Assembly: GCA_020536535.1 (NCBI GenBank)
Contig: JAHLWZ010000016.1
Coordinates: 183,027 to 247,026 of the forward strand
Length of the DNA: 64,000 nt
Direction: 5' to 3'
Source of the DNA: Pelomyxa schiedti
Taxonomy: Eukaryota > Evosea > Pelobiontida > Pelomyxidae
The translations under genes were made by a program, and so were the position numbers. Under the pieces are notes generated by a model. It did no database searches and was not told the origin of the DNA. It saw nothing but the letters and a program-made list of their open reading frames with translations. Below are positions 32,695 to 44,199 of this stretch, in pieces; within the stretch, counting starts at the first letter, position 1; every line of letters begins with the position of its first letter.

Positions 32695-35600
32695 TTAATG
32701 CAGCTTTCCCTCTGTGTGAAGTTTCAACAAGTTTCTTGCAACCTTTGGGTATTTGTTAGAAAAAGAAACAAAAAGAAAGGAAAGTACCTCATCTTCTGGA
32801 TTATCCTGCAGATAGTTTTCAAGAGGACCGCGAACATCACCCTTGCCCTGCAGCAGAAGCTCATCGATTTCCAGAAAAGCAGGGGACAATTTCGTTGTGG
32901 AATGGATCCACCCCAGGAGCTCATGGACAAGAACCGTGTGTTGAAACCCTCTTATGGGTAAATGGCCCAGTGCCCTGAATAAAAACCTGCCAATGCCATT
33001 AGAGGAAAACAAAAAGATCTTGATGTACCGATCATAGCACTTGGCCCTTACACTGGAAGAAACGCAAACGGAGGTTGCCAACTCCTTGTTTAAGGGCTCT
33101 AACCGGGCAGCCAAGTTCACAGTGTTTCCTACACATTTACCATGAATAGTTTGAAGGAAATTTTTGGGCTTACCAATCACTGTGAAGTTTAATCGGTGTG
33201 AACAGCCAACATTACCTGCCAGGCATATTCCACTATGGATTCCTATCCTTACTCGTACTTCTGTCTTAATTTTGTGGCAAAATAACTCGTTGTGTTTATG
33301 CAGGGCACTTTGTATTTCTAAAGCTGACTTGCACGCCAAAAACTCAGAGTCCTCCACTTTGTCTAATGCTCCCCAAACAGCCTTTTATGACAATCAATAC
33401 AGAAAAGGAAACTATCAGTTACCATGATGGCATCTCCTATATACTAGAGTCGTTAGTTTTGATTGTTAAATTATTGCAGAAATACTTTGTCTATGATTGC
33501 TTTGTTTGAAACTAGAATGCCAGTAAAACTTTCAAATAGAAGATGTAAAAGAGGAATAACAATTTCACTCCCAATTTCATCCATCATTTTAGTCTTGGAG
33601 GAAATAAGAATAGCGGTCCCAAAAGGAAGGAATACACACAAAATCTACAACATCTAAAAAGAAAACAGTGCAGTAGCATTTCTGTACGCCTACTTCAGCC
33701 ACCATCCCATTATGACAAAGGTGCTTTACAGTGTCTGTCGGGACATATCTTGTGCAGGTATGTTATTAAAGTCAAAGAAATCCATCATTTCACACTTGCT
33801 GAAGGCATCCAAAGCGTTTCGCATTAATTTGACCTTACATTGGAGCTAAAAAAAATGGGTGTCATAAACAAGACAGAATAAAGATACATCAAATATTTCT
33901 GAAACAACACTGTAGGAGGACTCTTGCCTTGGGCAATCAAATTCTCCATCAGATACTTGCTTGAGCTGCCGAACCACTCTCCTTGAATACACGTTACAGA
34001 CAATTAAAGGAAAAAGTAAAAGAATAACCGAAGTGTATGACCAAGCAGAGTTATGAAAATAACTCCAAAAGAGAGAACTAATATTCCTAAAACGCATTCA
34101 CTTGATACAACTATGCCCATCCACATTCTGGCTGCCTTCAACGATTGTTGATTTTCTTTCACAAGATTGTCCATAAAATCCTGTGGACACTGTTAAAAAG
34201 AGTACTAAAGGTACATGCACAAACCACAGAAGGGGTCAACAAAACAAGCCAGACTACCAGCCCACCTTCCTCTTCAACGCTTGTTATATCCACAAAAACA
34301 GAACTATTTACAATAAAGCTATGTGGAATTCGAAGGCCAGCAGTCAAATTCAACCACTGGCATAGTTATTACACATGCACAGTGGAATGAGAGAACCTGT
34401 GATATAACATATCCAATATTAGACTGGTTGGCAAAAAGAACGCCTGATGCATCTTGGACTGATATTCCCGGTGACCCAGCAATCATTCTGGTAGAGTCCT
34501 CCATAAGGAAGGCAGCTCCATGAGGCGTTGAATTCCATGAAGCAAAGTAAGCTGATAAGCCACCAATAGACATTGTACATTGAATAAGTACTTGTGAATT
34601 TAAGCACACAGAAGTGTTTGTAGCATTGGCCTCCCTTAGAAGCATTATTTACCAAAATGTAGGGATGATGGAATACTGGTGCTCTGCTGCTAACGATAAG
34701 TTGAGCTTGCCAGTGAGAGAAATGACGCGAGTATTCATGATCAGGGATGTGTATACACTTGTCCACACAAGAGTGTTTGTGGATGTATAGGCTGTAATCC
34801 TGGTAAAATCTTATTTAAGTGCTATTCCTTTTATCTTCACAGCATAGTACCACCAAGGCCGGGCTGTCAGATTGTAGTTTGTTGTGACTCGAGGCGTTTT
34901 TAGATTTGTAGCAAATATCCCGTCATAGAGATAATATGTAACATTTGATGATGTCGCACTGTCATAGACCCCGAACATATCGGACTGAATGGACAATACA
35001 TGCTCTCCATTAGAGTCTAACCATCCAAGGTTCTGAAAGTCTGTATCATTACTCAAAGTGTTATTAATTATCAACATACAGCATTGCTAAAATCTTTTGA
35101 GTCAACATCAAAAACTGGCTTCAACAGTACATGAAAGGCCCAATGCACAGTGCTGATAAAATGCCCGCAATATAGGTCGTTTTGTGTAAGTAGACTTTGA
35201 ATAACTTGATTGATGAACATTACCTAGCATTTTCGTAAGGCAATTAAGTCAGCAGTGTGTTGCCTTACCGGTTCATTCAATTTGGCAGTTATATTGTTTT
35301 TTGCTCGGGTAACAACAGTATTCCGTAATGCTTCCAACTCCTAGAATACCCCATGGGTGTAGAAATTAGTAAAGAAGAGTACTACATTACAGGGAAATTA
35401 AAAGGTTTTATATAAATGTACAAATGAAGAAAGAGAGGGTACAGAACTGTTTCCAAACTCTTAGTTGCAGTCAAGCTTATTTGGTTAAATGAGCGCGTCC
35501 AACCAGCCATAAGTGGCACTACAGCAACCAGAATTGCCATACTCAATACCACAATTCCAAATCCGAGAAGCACAGCCCTGATGGGAACAGTCACTCCACT

Positions 35601-36110
35601 CTTAGTGGTTGGTTTCTGATTACCCAGTTTTCCCTTTGTTGTTATATCTACAGCCCCTGTTGAATTCGATTTCGAAGGTGCAGCAATTGCACCAGGGGCA
35701 CCGACGTCATCAGAAGCAACTGCGGGTGAGGCACTGTTGCTGCCGGCAACCGGAGAGATGCTGAGGTCGATTCTATCGGGGACTGGAGACTTAGCATCAG
35801 ATATCAGATGCCCAAATGGGGGCGACGCCGCTGGAGACTCAGCGCCCCAGTCGAGGAGCATCCCGGCCGAGTTGTCCAAGCCCCCACTGCAGGCCCTCCC
35901 ACAATTCTCCTGAGCCGCGTCGGCGCCCTCGCCCCCCTCGGAGGCACCAGCTCCCTGCATATGTACCACTTTGATCGCCGCGTCGTCGGCCTCGTCCCCG
36001 TGCATCTCGTCGCCAGGCGCCGTCGAGACGAGCGACTGGCACGGCGATGCCCGCATCGCTACAGCGCTGGCCCAGCTAGGTTGATTCGTAAGCCCAGGCT
36101 GTAGTTGCAT
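32695..36110 (-). CDS. Receptor-type class III adenylate/guanylate cyclase with Cache-like ectodomain
   Basis: The order from the N-terminus is: a long Ala/Gly/Ser-rich segment (35640-36110), a membrane helix (VLLGFGIVVLSMAILVAVVPLMAGW, about 35500-35580), an extracellular part with Cache features (LGWLDSNGEHVLSIQSDMFG, YYLYDGIF, NLTARPWWYYAV; 34300-35080), a second membrane helix (SVILLLFPLIVCNVYSRRVV, about 34000), and a C-terminal cyclase domain. The cyclase has FFLDVVDF (first metal Asp), GDAIMAVWGALDK joined across a 42-nt intron (second metal Asp), RIGIHSGICLAGNVGC, RLNFTVIGK and VGNTVNLAARLEPLNK. Stop at 32695. One cyclase domain implies homodimers. Substrate (ATP or GTP) cannot be decided here. 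The Cache domain suggests a small-molecule ligand. Start uncertain: ATG 36110 is the first in frame, but a hydrophobic frame extends to 36173. Confidence 0.8.
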
Positions 36111-36268
36111 TCTTCCTGGCAAACCAGAGCCACAGCAAACCAGCAACACAACAACTATCGATAATAAAAACAAAGATTTGTTCTTCGTCGAAATCTGGAA
36201 AGTGCAGAGGAACTCTCACACACCTACAGATTCGGTAGTGCGCCCAACACACTGGTGCTTCAGGACAC

Positions 36269-37691
36269 TCAGTTGCTCTGCAGTGCCAGGTAGAGGCGAT
36301 CAGACGGCGTGAAGTTCTGAGGCCTGGCCCACCCGGGTCTCTTCACCCTGAACGCGCACAGCTCCCCTGATGTGCAGCCCAGCGACGGCTCGTTGTCTGG
36401 GTTCACCATCTCTTCGTTGATGGTGAAGATGCCGATGGTCTTGTTCCTTGGGTTGGTCGGCACGCCCTTGGTCACCACCCACGCGTCCTCGTCGAGGTTG
36501 CGCACATAGTTCAGCAGGTACACCACGTCGCCGTGGGTCTTTGGGTTCCACCACCTGAGCATAGGGAAATGGTTGGCCGCGACGGCCTCGCAGTCCGCCA
36601 CAGTGGATAGAACGCCCAGTGGCACCACGCGCACTTCGCGGTTTTGGAATCGGTATACTAGCCTGCTGGGTGGTGGTGGTGGTGTTGTGGTTGGTTCGAA
36701 GGAGGATGGCACTGGGGGAAATGCAGGCAACGCTGACTGAAAGCTGCGGCTTGACGGTGATCCTATTGATGTTGGTGCTGAGATTAGGGATGGTGGTGCT
36801 GCTGGTCTTGAGGGTGTAATTGGAACTGGCTGCAACGAATTTGCGAGCGTGTCTAGGCGGGTCGGCTGGGATTTTACAGCCTCCTGGGCATCGTTGTCCA
36901 TTGCCAGTGCCTCTCGAACTTTCGAGACATGCAGCGCGTCTGCTTTAACTTGTTCGCGGAGCTGCATAACCAGTTCTTGGAGATTTGCGTTTATTTGTTT
37001 CTGAAGTACCAGCTCGTGAACGAGTTGTTGAATGCAAGGCATTTGACATGTGATCATATGTGCACTCGCCTCTCTTCTAGCTCCTTTCCAATTTTCCCTA
37101 CAATAAGGGGATAACGGACAAGGAATCTACAGAATTTGTTATTGCTTTCCAGTAAAAGAGGTGAAAAGGTACCGTATACTCTGGGCACTGTTCATAGTGT
37201 GCATGAAGTTCCGAGTTCAGGATCTCAACCGAACAAAACCCACACTTGACCGTACCTGTTTGAAGGATTAGATAATCTATAGAGCTGAATAGCAGGGGGG
37301 GTAAGGCTCCGACTGCATACATCTATGGTTTGCCCAATCTCGATACAAGCAGGCAGCGCCGCAGGAATTGCAGACGACCTCTATGCGACCTAACTGATTG
37401 ATGTAAGTGCCTGTACTGGTGCAAAAAAAAATTACTCACCCCGTCAAGAATTGAAGCTGGGTCTGCAATGATTTCATTATCCAACACCACTTTTTTACAT
37501 GCAGCACACCAGCGGTTTCCATCAGACAAACGGGTGCATTTTTCACAAAACGCATTGCAGCATCCTGGTGCTGAATGCATCACAACAGGGTATTTGATTA
37601 CTTTTTGGCACTTTTTGCAAAGATACATCTTGTTGTTCAGTGCCTCTTGAGGGAAAATAGGTTCGTCTGGGTCATTGGGTACCCTTTTCAA
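36269..37691 (-). CDS. RING/TRAF-type zinc-finger protein with coiled coil and unknown C-terminal domain
   Basis: The N-terminal exon has paired cysteines typical of a RING: YLCKKCQKVIKYPVV, GCCNAFCEKCTRL, RWCAACKKVVLDN. After a short intron come VVCNSCGAACLYRDWANH and, in the next exon, VKCGFCSVEILNSELHAHYE, two TRAF-type fingers. A coiled coil (LVHELVLQKQINANLQELV) and a Pro/Ser-rich spacer lead to a conserved-looking C-terminal domain: RFQNREVRVVPLGVL, LRWWNPKTHGDVVYLLNYV, TIGIFTINEE, LCAFRVKRPGW, ending at 36269. I do not recognise that domain. RING plus TRAF fingers suggests an E3 adaptor. The initiation codon is not resolved, since the frame at 37691 opens with TTG. Confidence 0.65.
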
Positions 37692-37726
37692 ACATTAATA
37701 TTACGGTTGTAGTAATTTATTATGCT

Positions 37727-37984
37727 TCATTTAATATTATAACTCGAAGGGGGCGGGGGAAAAAAAAAACCGCACAAGTGAATAGTAGAAGCCTCGGCAA
37801 TATTGTATTCGCGAAGCGGGTGGCCGCGTATAAGCGGGTGGCCAATGTACAGCAACTTGTGATAACGCATCGACTTGCCGGTCTTTTCCTCTATCTGCAA
37901 CAGCAACGAGTCCACGGTGTTGTCTCCGTTCGGTACGTCGACGACTAAGTTCGGCACACCATTCCCCTTAACGCACAGCTGCAT
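37727..37984 (-). CDS. Divergent ubiquitin-like protein
   Basis: An intronless 85-residue frame from ATG 37984 to a stop at 37727. It begins MQLCVKGNGVPNLVVDVPNG, follows ubiquitin's beta-grasp pattern through IEEKTGKSMRYHKLLYIG, HPLIRGHPLREYNIAEASTI and HLCGFFF, and lines up with ubiquitin almost end to end. It lacks the C-terminal Gly-Gly: the tail is FFFPPPPSSYNIK, so it cannot be conjugated in the usual way unless processed differently. The frame stays open upstream of this ATG, so it could also be the last domain of a longer protein, but the ubiquitin-like start coincides with the ATG. Likely a type II-like interaction domain or a non-conjugating Ubl. Confidence 0.65.
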   Translation of the reverse strand: MQLCVKGNGVPNLVVDVPNGDNTVDSLLLQIEEKTGKSMRYHKLLYIGHPLIRGHPLREYNIAEASTIHLCGFFFPPPPSSYNIK

Positions 37985-38100
37985 TCGAACGGGAGAAAAA
38001 AGATTTTTTTCGTTTGGCCCCCTTCGATTCTTTAAATTCCTGTCAACTTGTCTGCCACTAGAACAACTTGGAGGGCCCAGTCCTCCAGTTTTCAAGTCAC

Positions 38101-41100
38101 ATGCTCCCATGCCAGTATACAAGAATCCCTGGGTTCCAAGTCACAAGAGCTGTGAGACCTCTCTGGGAGGCCCTTAGCCTTGGGGATGTGATTGTAGATC
38201 GAATGCAGACCCCAGGGGACACGAATCGCGCAATTGAACCGGGTAGTTTTGAGCATTTACAGCAGAGAAGAGCCCAAGCCTTGTCAGAAGTTACAAGGTT
38301 GCCTCTTTTCGTTTGTCAATGGATCGTAGCGGTAGAGTCACCTTCTTTGTCCCTTCTTTCGCTTTCACGGACATCTTGATCCATAGTCCGTTCTAAATTG
38401 CCCTGTGATCAACCATAACTAAAAAAAAAACCAGTTCAGTAGGCTGAGTAACAAGAAGGTGAGTGACTTTGCCGAACACCCAGGACAAATTCGCTTTGTG
38501 GGCCTATTTGGCAAAACGGATCATGGCAGAACCACAACCTTTGAGTCACTTCTTCAGTCGTACAAAGAATCACATCCCTGTGCCCCAGGGAGTTCAGAGG
38601 AAACAACTTTCGGTAAGCTACATATAGCTTTAGATAAATGCTTGGCTGTGATTGGCTGTGATTTGATGCCTACTCTCATTCACAAAAACAAACAAAGGCC
38701 TTGAGCACATTTATACTCGTGACCCTATGCATCTGAGTACATATTTGCACACACTGCCAGATACATGCACTGCACCAAGGGATGCTATTGTATGTATTGG
38801 ACCCAACTTTGCAACTTTTTTCACTCAACGGGAGTCTTACTCTATTACGCCAGGACAACCAGTTTTTGATCCACGTGTTTCGAACTCCCACGGTTTTTGA
38901 TAGTTTTGTCAATGCTACTCTTCTTATGGATGGGGCACTTCTCGTTTTTGACTGTATGGAAGGGATATCAACGAATTTGATTGACATAGTTCGTGACGTA
39001 AGTGCTCTTTTAAACACAGTAGTGTTTTCAACTTTTTTTTTTTGTACATATAGCTTCTGAACTGCCAAACACAACCCGTTGCCTTTGCAAATAAGCTCGA
39101 TACTTTGATTGTAAACCTTGGTTTACCATCTGAAGAGATATATATGTGCTTAGCTAGAGAAATTAACAATCTGAATGAATTCGGGCAGCTCTATTCTAAC
39201 AAGAATTTCAATCTTCACTTCTCTCCAGTCCTGGTAGAACACCTCTCTTTCCCATACTCAACCCTTAGTAAACACCTCAGGGGACAGTCGCTTTTGGATG
39301 TGCCAGTGGGTGCTGGGCTTTCACACTCTCTCACTTTGCAAAACTGTACGCCAAAAAATTTGGTATTAAGGAAGCCGTCATGACGGAGAAGCTGTGGGGT
39401 GACAATTTCTTTGATATAAGTACAAAGAAATGGGTATCAGCCCCAGGAAAAACACATTCTGTTAGAGGATTTTCACACTTTGTGATGGATCCGTTATTGA
39501 AATTGTGGCAGGCAGTTCAAGCAAACCAAAAACCAGCTTATGAGAAGATGACGTCAATTCTCGGTATCAATTTGTCACCAGAAGAGAAAGTATTTCACTG
39601 TTCAGAACATGTCAGATACTAACTTCTTCATAGGAAATTACAGCCCCTAACAAGTTATTCGATTGTATTATGAAAAAGTTTCTCCCATTTTGTGATACAC
39701 TCTTATCGCTCTTTGCAATTCATCTGCCTTCCCCGAAAACTGCACAGACCTATAGACTCCCTTCTGCATTGACTCCTATTGACGCCCCAGCACCTTCAAT
39801 GAGTTCCTGTGCGAGAGAAATGCTTTCTTGTAGCCCACAGGGTCCTGTCACTCTCTATACGTTCAGAAAGGTAGATACAGCAAAGGAGTCACTTGTATGT
39901 GCAAGAGTATTTTCTGGTACACTTAGAGGCAAGTCAGCCGGACGTATCCTCAGTGCCCCATCTATAAATGATGTATTGCTCTCTCTGCTAAAGATATACA
40001 GTCACATATCTTTGTGCAGATTAAGATTCCATTTGGGAACTCACTTGTAAGTGTCCCAGAATGTCCCAGTGGCAACATAGTTGTGATTTCCATTCCACTT
40101 ACCGTGAAAAATATATCCATCCCCTGCCTTACAGCTTCCACTGTATCATGCCTTCCCTTTCAACTCCCTTCTTCAAGTACATTCTTCTCTTCTGCTAGAG
40201 TGAATGTAAGGGCAATTGATTCTCGTTACAGCGTGCAGTTGGATCATGCCATTAGACGGACTGTAAATGGTGACGCCATAAGTAAATATGAAAAAAACCG
40301 CGATGGTTCATACACCATATTTGGTCAGGGCGCTCTACATCTCGAAGTTCTTTTGAAAGATCTGAAGGAGGAATATTCTCCATATGAACTGGTTGTTTCT
40401 CAGACCCAGTACCCTCTTGCCGAAGGTTTGCGGGAATGTTCCCCAACAGTAAGACAGGATTACCCACCAGGAACTGAGGAACCACTTTTATCAATGAGTG
40501 CAACAAAAATCCCTGAGCCAATTGTGAATTCCATATCAGCATTTGCTTCAGCTGGAACAACAATACCAATTGCTGTCAATAATTCGGATTTGCTATCTTT
40601 CACGGGTGGCAAACCTTGGGCCTATGGTGAAAGTCCTTTAACTGCCACGTGCATATTGGTGGATCTTAATGATACTTCACCGGTCCTAAAGGCTCCATTT
40701 GCTCAAGCGTTCCATGTAACTTCCTGAGGTGCATTACGCTATTAATTATATTTAGACTCTGGTGACTGGCGGGCCTCTCCGTGGGAACCCTCTTAGGGGG
40801 GTTCAATTCAGTATCCTTAAATGTAGTGCCAGGTGCTTAGCTACTTCGCCTGCCGTTCTTATCAACAGTGCAATGGAGTGTATGAGGTTGTGCCTGCTCT
40901 CTTCTTCACTGAGCGTGTGGGAGCAGACTCGTCAAGTTTCTCTTAAAGTGTGGTTTCTCCCCCACATATTTGCTCCTGTGCGTCGATAACAACACAAATA
41001 AGACTCTTCCGTCTGAAGTTGCAACGGTCTATAGCGTACTACAGGCATACCAATGCATAGATGCCAACCAAGAGGACAAGGGCGAGTTTATTGTAATAAC

Positions 41101-41259
41101 TGGAAAAATTCCGGCAAGGCTCTGCCAAGGTGCCTTCCCCCCTGACAAACTTTGTAAGGCAATCAACACCATACAGAATTTCCCGCATCCCTGCGGGCCA
41201 AAACAGCCGGAAAGGTATTCATCGAAATTGCACACACGACCACCTGGTCTGAGACACTA
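38101..41259 (+). CDS. Degenerate eEF2-like translational GTPase paralog
   Basis: Exon 1 (38101-38297) reads MLPCQYTRIPGFQVTRAV and joins in phase across a 142-nt intron to RLSNKKVSDFAEHPGQIRFV. The G domain is damaged: the P-loop is GLFGKTDHGRTT with Arg for the lysine, and the DSPGH motif is replaced by FLIHVFRTPTVFDS, though GALLVFDCMEG and FANKLD remain. Downstream, LWGDNFFDISTKKW, FVMDPLLKLWQAV, IMKKFLPFCDTLLSLF, HLPSPKTAQTYR, VFSGTLRGKSAGRI and GQGALHLEVLLKDL follow eEF2 domains II and III. Domain IV is poorly kept (GGPLRGNPLRGVQFSIL) and the diphthamide loop cannot be found; VYSVLQAY is a domain V remnant. Frame breaks near 40725 and 40990 need splicing. It may be a neofunctionalised paralog or a decaying copy; long clean exons favour a recently expressed gene. 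Confidence 0.7.
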
Positions 41260-41402
41260 GGGATGCCATAAATAACAGTAATGAGTAACCAGAGAATGGA
41301 TTCCCCTGCACCAATCTGGAGTTCATCGACTCCTTGTTCCCATCAAAATGGAATTGTGTTACAGTGCCTTCTCGGAAAAAACAACACATGTGATCGCCAT
41401 TA

Positions 41403-41472
41403 CCGTATGTTGAGAAACCTTCGTTCTGAAAAACTTTCGTCGGCGAAAACTTTCGTTGCTGAAAACTTTGGC
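41403..41472 (+). repeat. Left terminal inverted repeat
   Basis: Within the repeat, a roughly 16-bp unit of the form (G/C)AAAACTTTCGT occurs three times in tandem, so the TIR itself is built from subrepeats that could be protein-binding sites. Confidence 0.8.
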
Positions 41473-42640
41473 GTCTCAGCACCAGGGACGAAAGTTTTGG
41501 CACCAGCATTTTCGCGGCGGATAGATCTGTGGATAGATCGAGACGGATAGAAAATAAAAATATGAGCACCGCCTTGGTTGTCCGTCGGCAACAGTGCACG
41601 TTGTTGGAGATGTGGTCCAGTCCGGTGCACTCGGAAAGCTTTGCCGAAGTGTCTCTCTTAAGAAATCGGCGGAGGTGTTTGGAATGGACCAAAAAAAGCG
41701 GCAATAATAATCCACACACAGCACAAGTTTGGGACCAGGCAAGGCCTTCTAAATACCAAAAGGTATCACATTACAGGCACTATGGTCCTGTTCACTAACT
41801 TATGGAGGTTCCTAAGGACACACAACTCGAAATTGTGAAAACAATTGTGAGCTCTCATTGCCTTACAATTCCAGAGGTTTAGAGTTGTTTTTCTTTTTTT
41901 TTTTTTTGAGTTGATACAATTGTAGTTTCTGCACTCTTCTCCTCTTGTTAGGCAATTTATTTTACCTGCAACAACAATTCGAACTTGGGTGACTAAGTAC
42001 AAGAAACTGCTGCTCAAGTACTGGTTTTCAGAGAGCCCATGACAATATTGAACTTTGTGCAGCCGGCAAAGGAGACCAGTTGCAGGTTTTAATCCATTGC
42101 TACAAACCTGACTTACCTAATGTAGATGGGCCGGCATACAACTGATGAACCTAGGGCACCACTCCTAACCGTACAACCTCCACACCTCCCTCAACCATTT
42201 CCACAACTTCCGCACCTCCTTCACAGACTCCAATAACCATTTCCATAACTTCCGCTTCTCAGTCGATGGACTCGCCCTAACACAACAGCTGTCTCCCATA
42301 GTGCGTTATTATCTCCACTTTTGTAATCGCTATTAACACAAATCTCCACAGCCTGTTGTTGCTTGCCCAGCACCTGTAGTTTCCATACTGACTGATCCTG
42401 TGTGTATACTAGTGTTTGGATTACCTTCTTACATCTAACAGGGAAGAATTCTACCGATGGGTACTTCTCTCATGGCAGCGATGACGATGGATACTCTTCC
42501 CATGGAAGCGGAATGGACAATCCCAGCCCCATGCTTCCTCCGCTTTCTGCCACCGATACCTAACCATAGAAAAAGAAATTTTATTTCTATTACTAATTTC
42601 TAATCGGCCTTCGATCATTTTGGCCACGAATCATTTTCGG

Positions 42641-42710
42641 CAACAAAAGTTTTTGACAACGAAAGTTTTGGGCAACGAAAGTTTTCTGGAACGAAGGTTT
42701 CAACATACGG
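42641..42710 (-). repeat. Right terminal inverted repeat
   Basis: Inverse copy of the left end. It carries the matching subrepeats as ACGAAAGTTTT units and ends CAACATACGG, next to TA. Confidence 0.8.
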
Positions 42711-42725
42711 TATTGGGTCCATTCA

Positions 42726-44009
42726 ATGGGAGCGGCACTATGGAAGTCGAGTTCCGACGGTGATAACAACGACAGGATCGACGCAAGTCCTCCTTCCCCA
42801 GTGAAGGTCGACACACGAACCAGCGCGAGGATGCAGTTCATTGCCCTCGCAGTCGGCCCAATTGTGGGACGCAGGCGCGGCCGAACACGGCCCCCAGTCG
42901 CGGCCCCGGTCTCCTGTCTCACGGCGCCGTTGCTGGCACTGATTGGGCGCGACTGGGTCGTGTTCCCCAGCCGCCGCGTTCTTTTCCTGCTGCGCGTGTA
43001 CTCCGACGAGACGAAGTCGCGGAACATTCTGTTCTCCGTGTCGCCGACTCTGGGCCTCGTCGACTACCCCGCCGTCGTCGACTTTGGCTCCGCTGAGCAT
43101 CACTTTGGCTCCGCTGAGCATCACTTTGGCGGGTGGGTCGGGCCCGCCGTCGATTATTATCACCGTCGCGGTTCTCGTCGCGGTGGCAAGTCGAGACGCG
43201 TCATCCTGGGATGCAGGTTCGCCCTTTTGCATCTGCTTGCGCGTAGCGACGACGGCTTCAACTTCGATGTCATTGACATGATGAATGGGCACATAATCGC
43301 GTCGGTGCGCGACCCGAGCCTGAGCCTTCTTCGGAGCGAAACGTGGGAGCAAAACAGGAGGTGGGGTGTTCTTATGATAGCAGGGAGGAACGAGCGGCCA
43401 CCGTCGATGTCACTGTGGAACTTTGATGAAGTCGGCGGCGGCTCACCGAATGGCGGTGTGCGCCATTCGGAGGATATGCCACTGCCGTGGGCCCCTGGGA
43501 CGTTTGATACTGCTTTTGATGGTGATTCTTTCGTTTTCAGGGTGAGGCGTGGCGTTGACTTCGAGGTGATCGTTGTTGACCTTGAAGCGACTTGGGAGCA
43601 GGGCCATGTAGTTGTCAAGAGTCAGGTACCAGGGCCCGTACTTGTTAATGACTTTGAACGGATGTGGTGCTGGCGTGGAATGGTGTACATGACGGGGTTT
43701 GCTGGCTTGTGTTGCACAACAACCGGCGAGACAACCGCTTTCCACAAACACAGAAGCGTGTGTCCAATTGGAGGGCCGTACTTCCTGTCTGAGTCACCCA
43801 AGTCGCCTGGGCTCGAACTATACAGCGTTGTGGAACCAACCAAGCTGTGCTTCAGACATGAAAGGGGAGCGTTTGAGCAGGAGCTTGTGCAGGAGCTGGT
43901 TGTCAGGCGATCAGTTCCTGGAGCAATAGAAGTGATTGATGCTGTCAGTGGCTCTTCCATTTTCACAATGACCAGTGCTTGTCACTTCAATAGTGTAGAT
44001 GTTTGGTGA
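42726..44009 (+). CDS. Lineage-specific large family protein
   Basis: A single intronless frame of 427 residues, GC-rich in its first half. ATG 42726 is the first start; the inner MQFIALAVGPIVG (ATG 42831) looks more like the usual beginning of this family. Blocks: LIGRDWVVFPSRRVLFLLRV, ILFSVSPTLGLVDYP, FNFDVIDMMNGHIIA, MPLPWAPGTFDTAFDGDSFVFRV, DFEVIVVDLEATWEQG, and a final EVIDAVSGSSIFTM. The repeating short beta-strand blocks suggest a propeller-like fold. It is probably a paralog of the 16021-17361 gene and of a big family I recall from Pelomyxa. Function unknown. It begins 14 bp beyond the transposable element. Confidence 0.6.
   Translation: MGAALWKSSSDGDNNDRIDASPPSPVKVDTRTSARMQFIALAVGPIVGRRRGRTRPPVAAPVSCLTAPLLALIGRDWVVFPSRRVLFLLRVYSDETKSRNILFSVSPTLGLVDYPAVVDFGSAEHHFGSAEHHFGGWVGPAVDYYHRRGSRRGGKSRRVILGCRFALLHLLARSDDGFNFDVIDMMNGHIIASVRDPSLSLLRSETWEQNRRWGVLMIAGRNERPPSMSLWNFDEVGGGSPNGGVRHSEDMPLPWAPGTFDTAFDGDSFVFRVRRGVDFEVIVVDLEATWEQGHVVVKSQVPGPVLVNDFERMWCWRGMVYMTGFAGLCCTTTGETTAFHKHRSVCPIGGPYFLSESPKSPGLELYSVVEPTKLCFRHERGAFEQELVQELVVRRSVPGAIEVIDAVSGSSIFTMTSACHFNSVDVW
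43081..43130 (+). repeat. 21-bp in-frame tandem duplication
   Basis: Two perfect 21-bp copies (43081-43101 and 43102-43122) followed by a partial third copy. They encode FGSAEHH twice inside the 42726 gene, so the repeat keeps the frame and looks recent. Confidence 0.9.
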
Positions 44010-44199
44010 TGTGCATAAGAGTTCTCCTTGCAGTGTAACAAAGTACCACAAAACTTATCCATCCAATCACCTTCCCCGATTGAGGAATTATTGTGTATTT
44101 TGTTGCTGCTTGGGATTGTTGGCCCTGAGCGTTAGTGAACGGCCGACGCTCCTTTAGGGGAAAAGCAGAATCCTCTCGTGAAACGAAATTCAAATCGAC

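Larger units (their letters stand above)
41403..42710. mobile_element. Non-autonomous DNA transposon (MITE-like), TA target site
   Basis: A 1308-bp element bounded by imperfect terminal inverted repeats of about 70 bp. The left end starts CCGTATGTTGAGAAACCTTC and the right end is its reverse complement with a 2-bp gap. Both ends abut the dinucleotide TA (41401-41402 and 42711-42712), as expected for TA-targeting Tc1/mariner-type elements. The inside has poly-T and short imperfect repeats (CCATTTCCA-rich, 42210-42260) and no reading frame resembling a transposase, so it would depend on an enzyme made elsewhere. It sits between the end of the eEF2-like gene and the start of the gene at 42726. 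Confidence 0.8.

Noticed and set aside
41219-42017. Several 80-170 codon frames inside the TIR element
   Set aside because: None contains a DDE/D transposase motif or helix-turn-helix; they cross the inverted repeats and low-complexity DNA.
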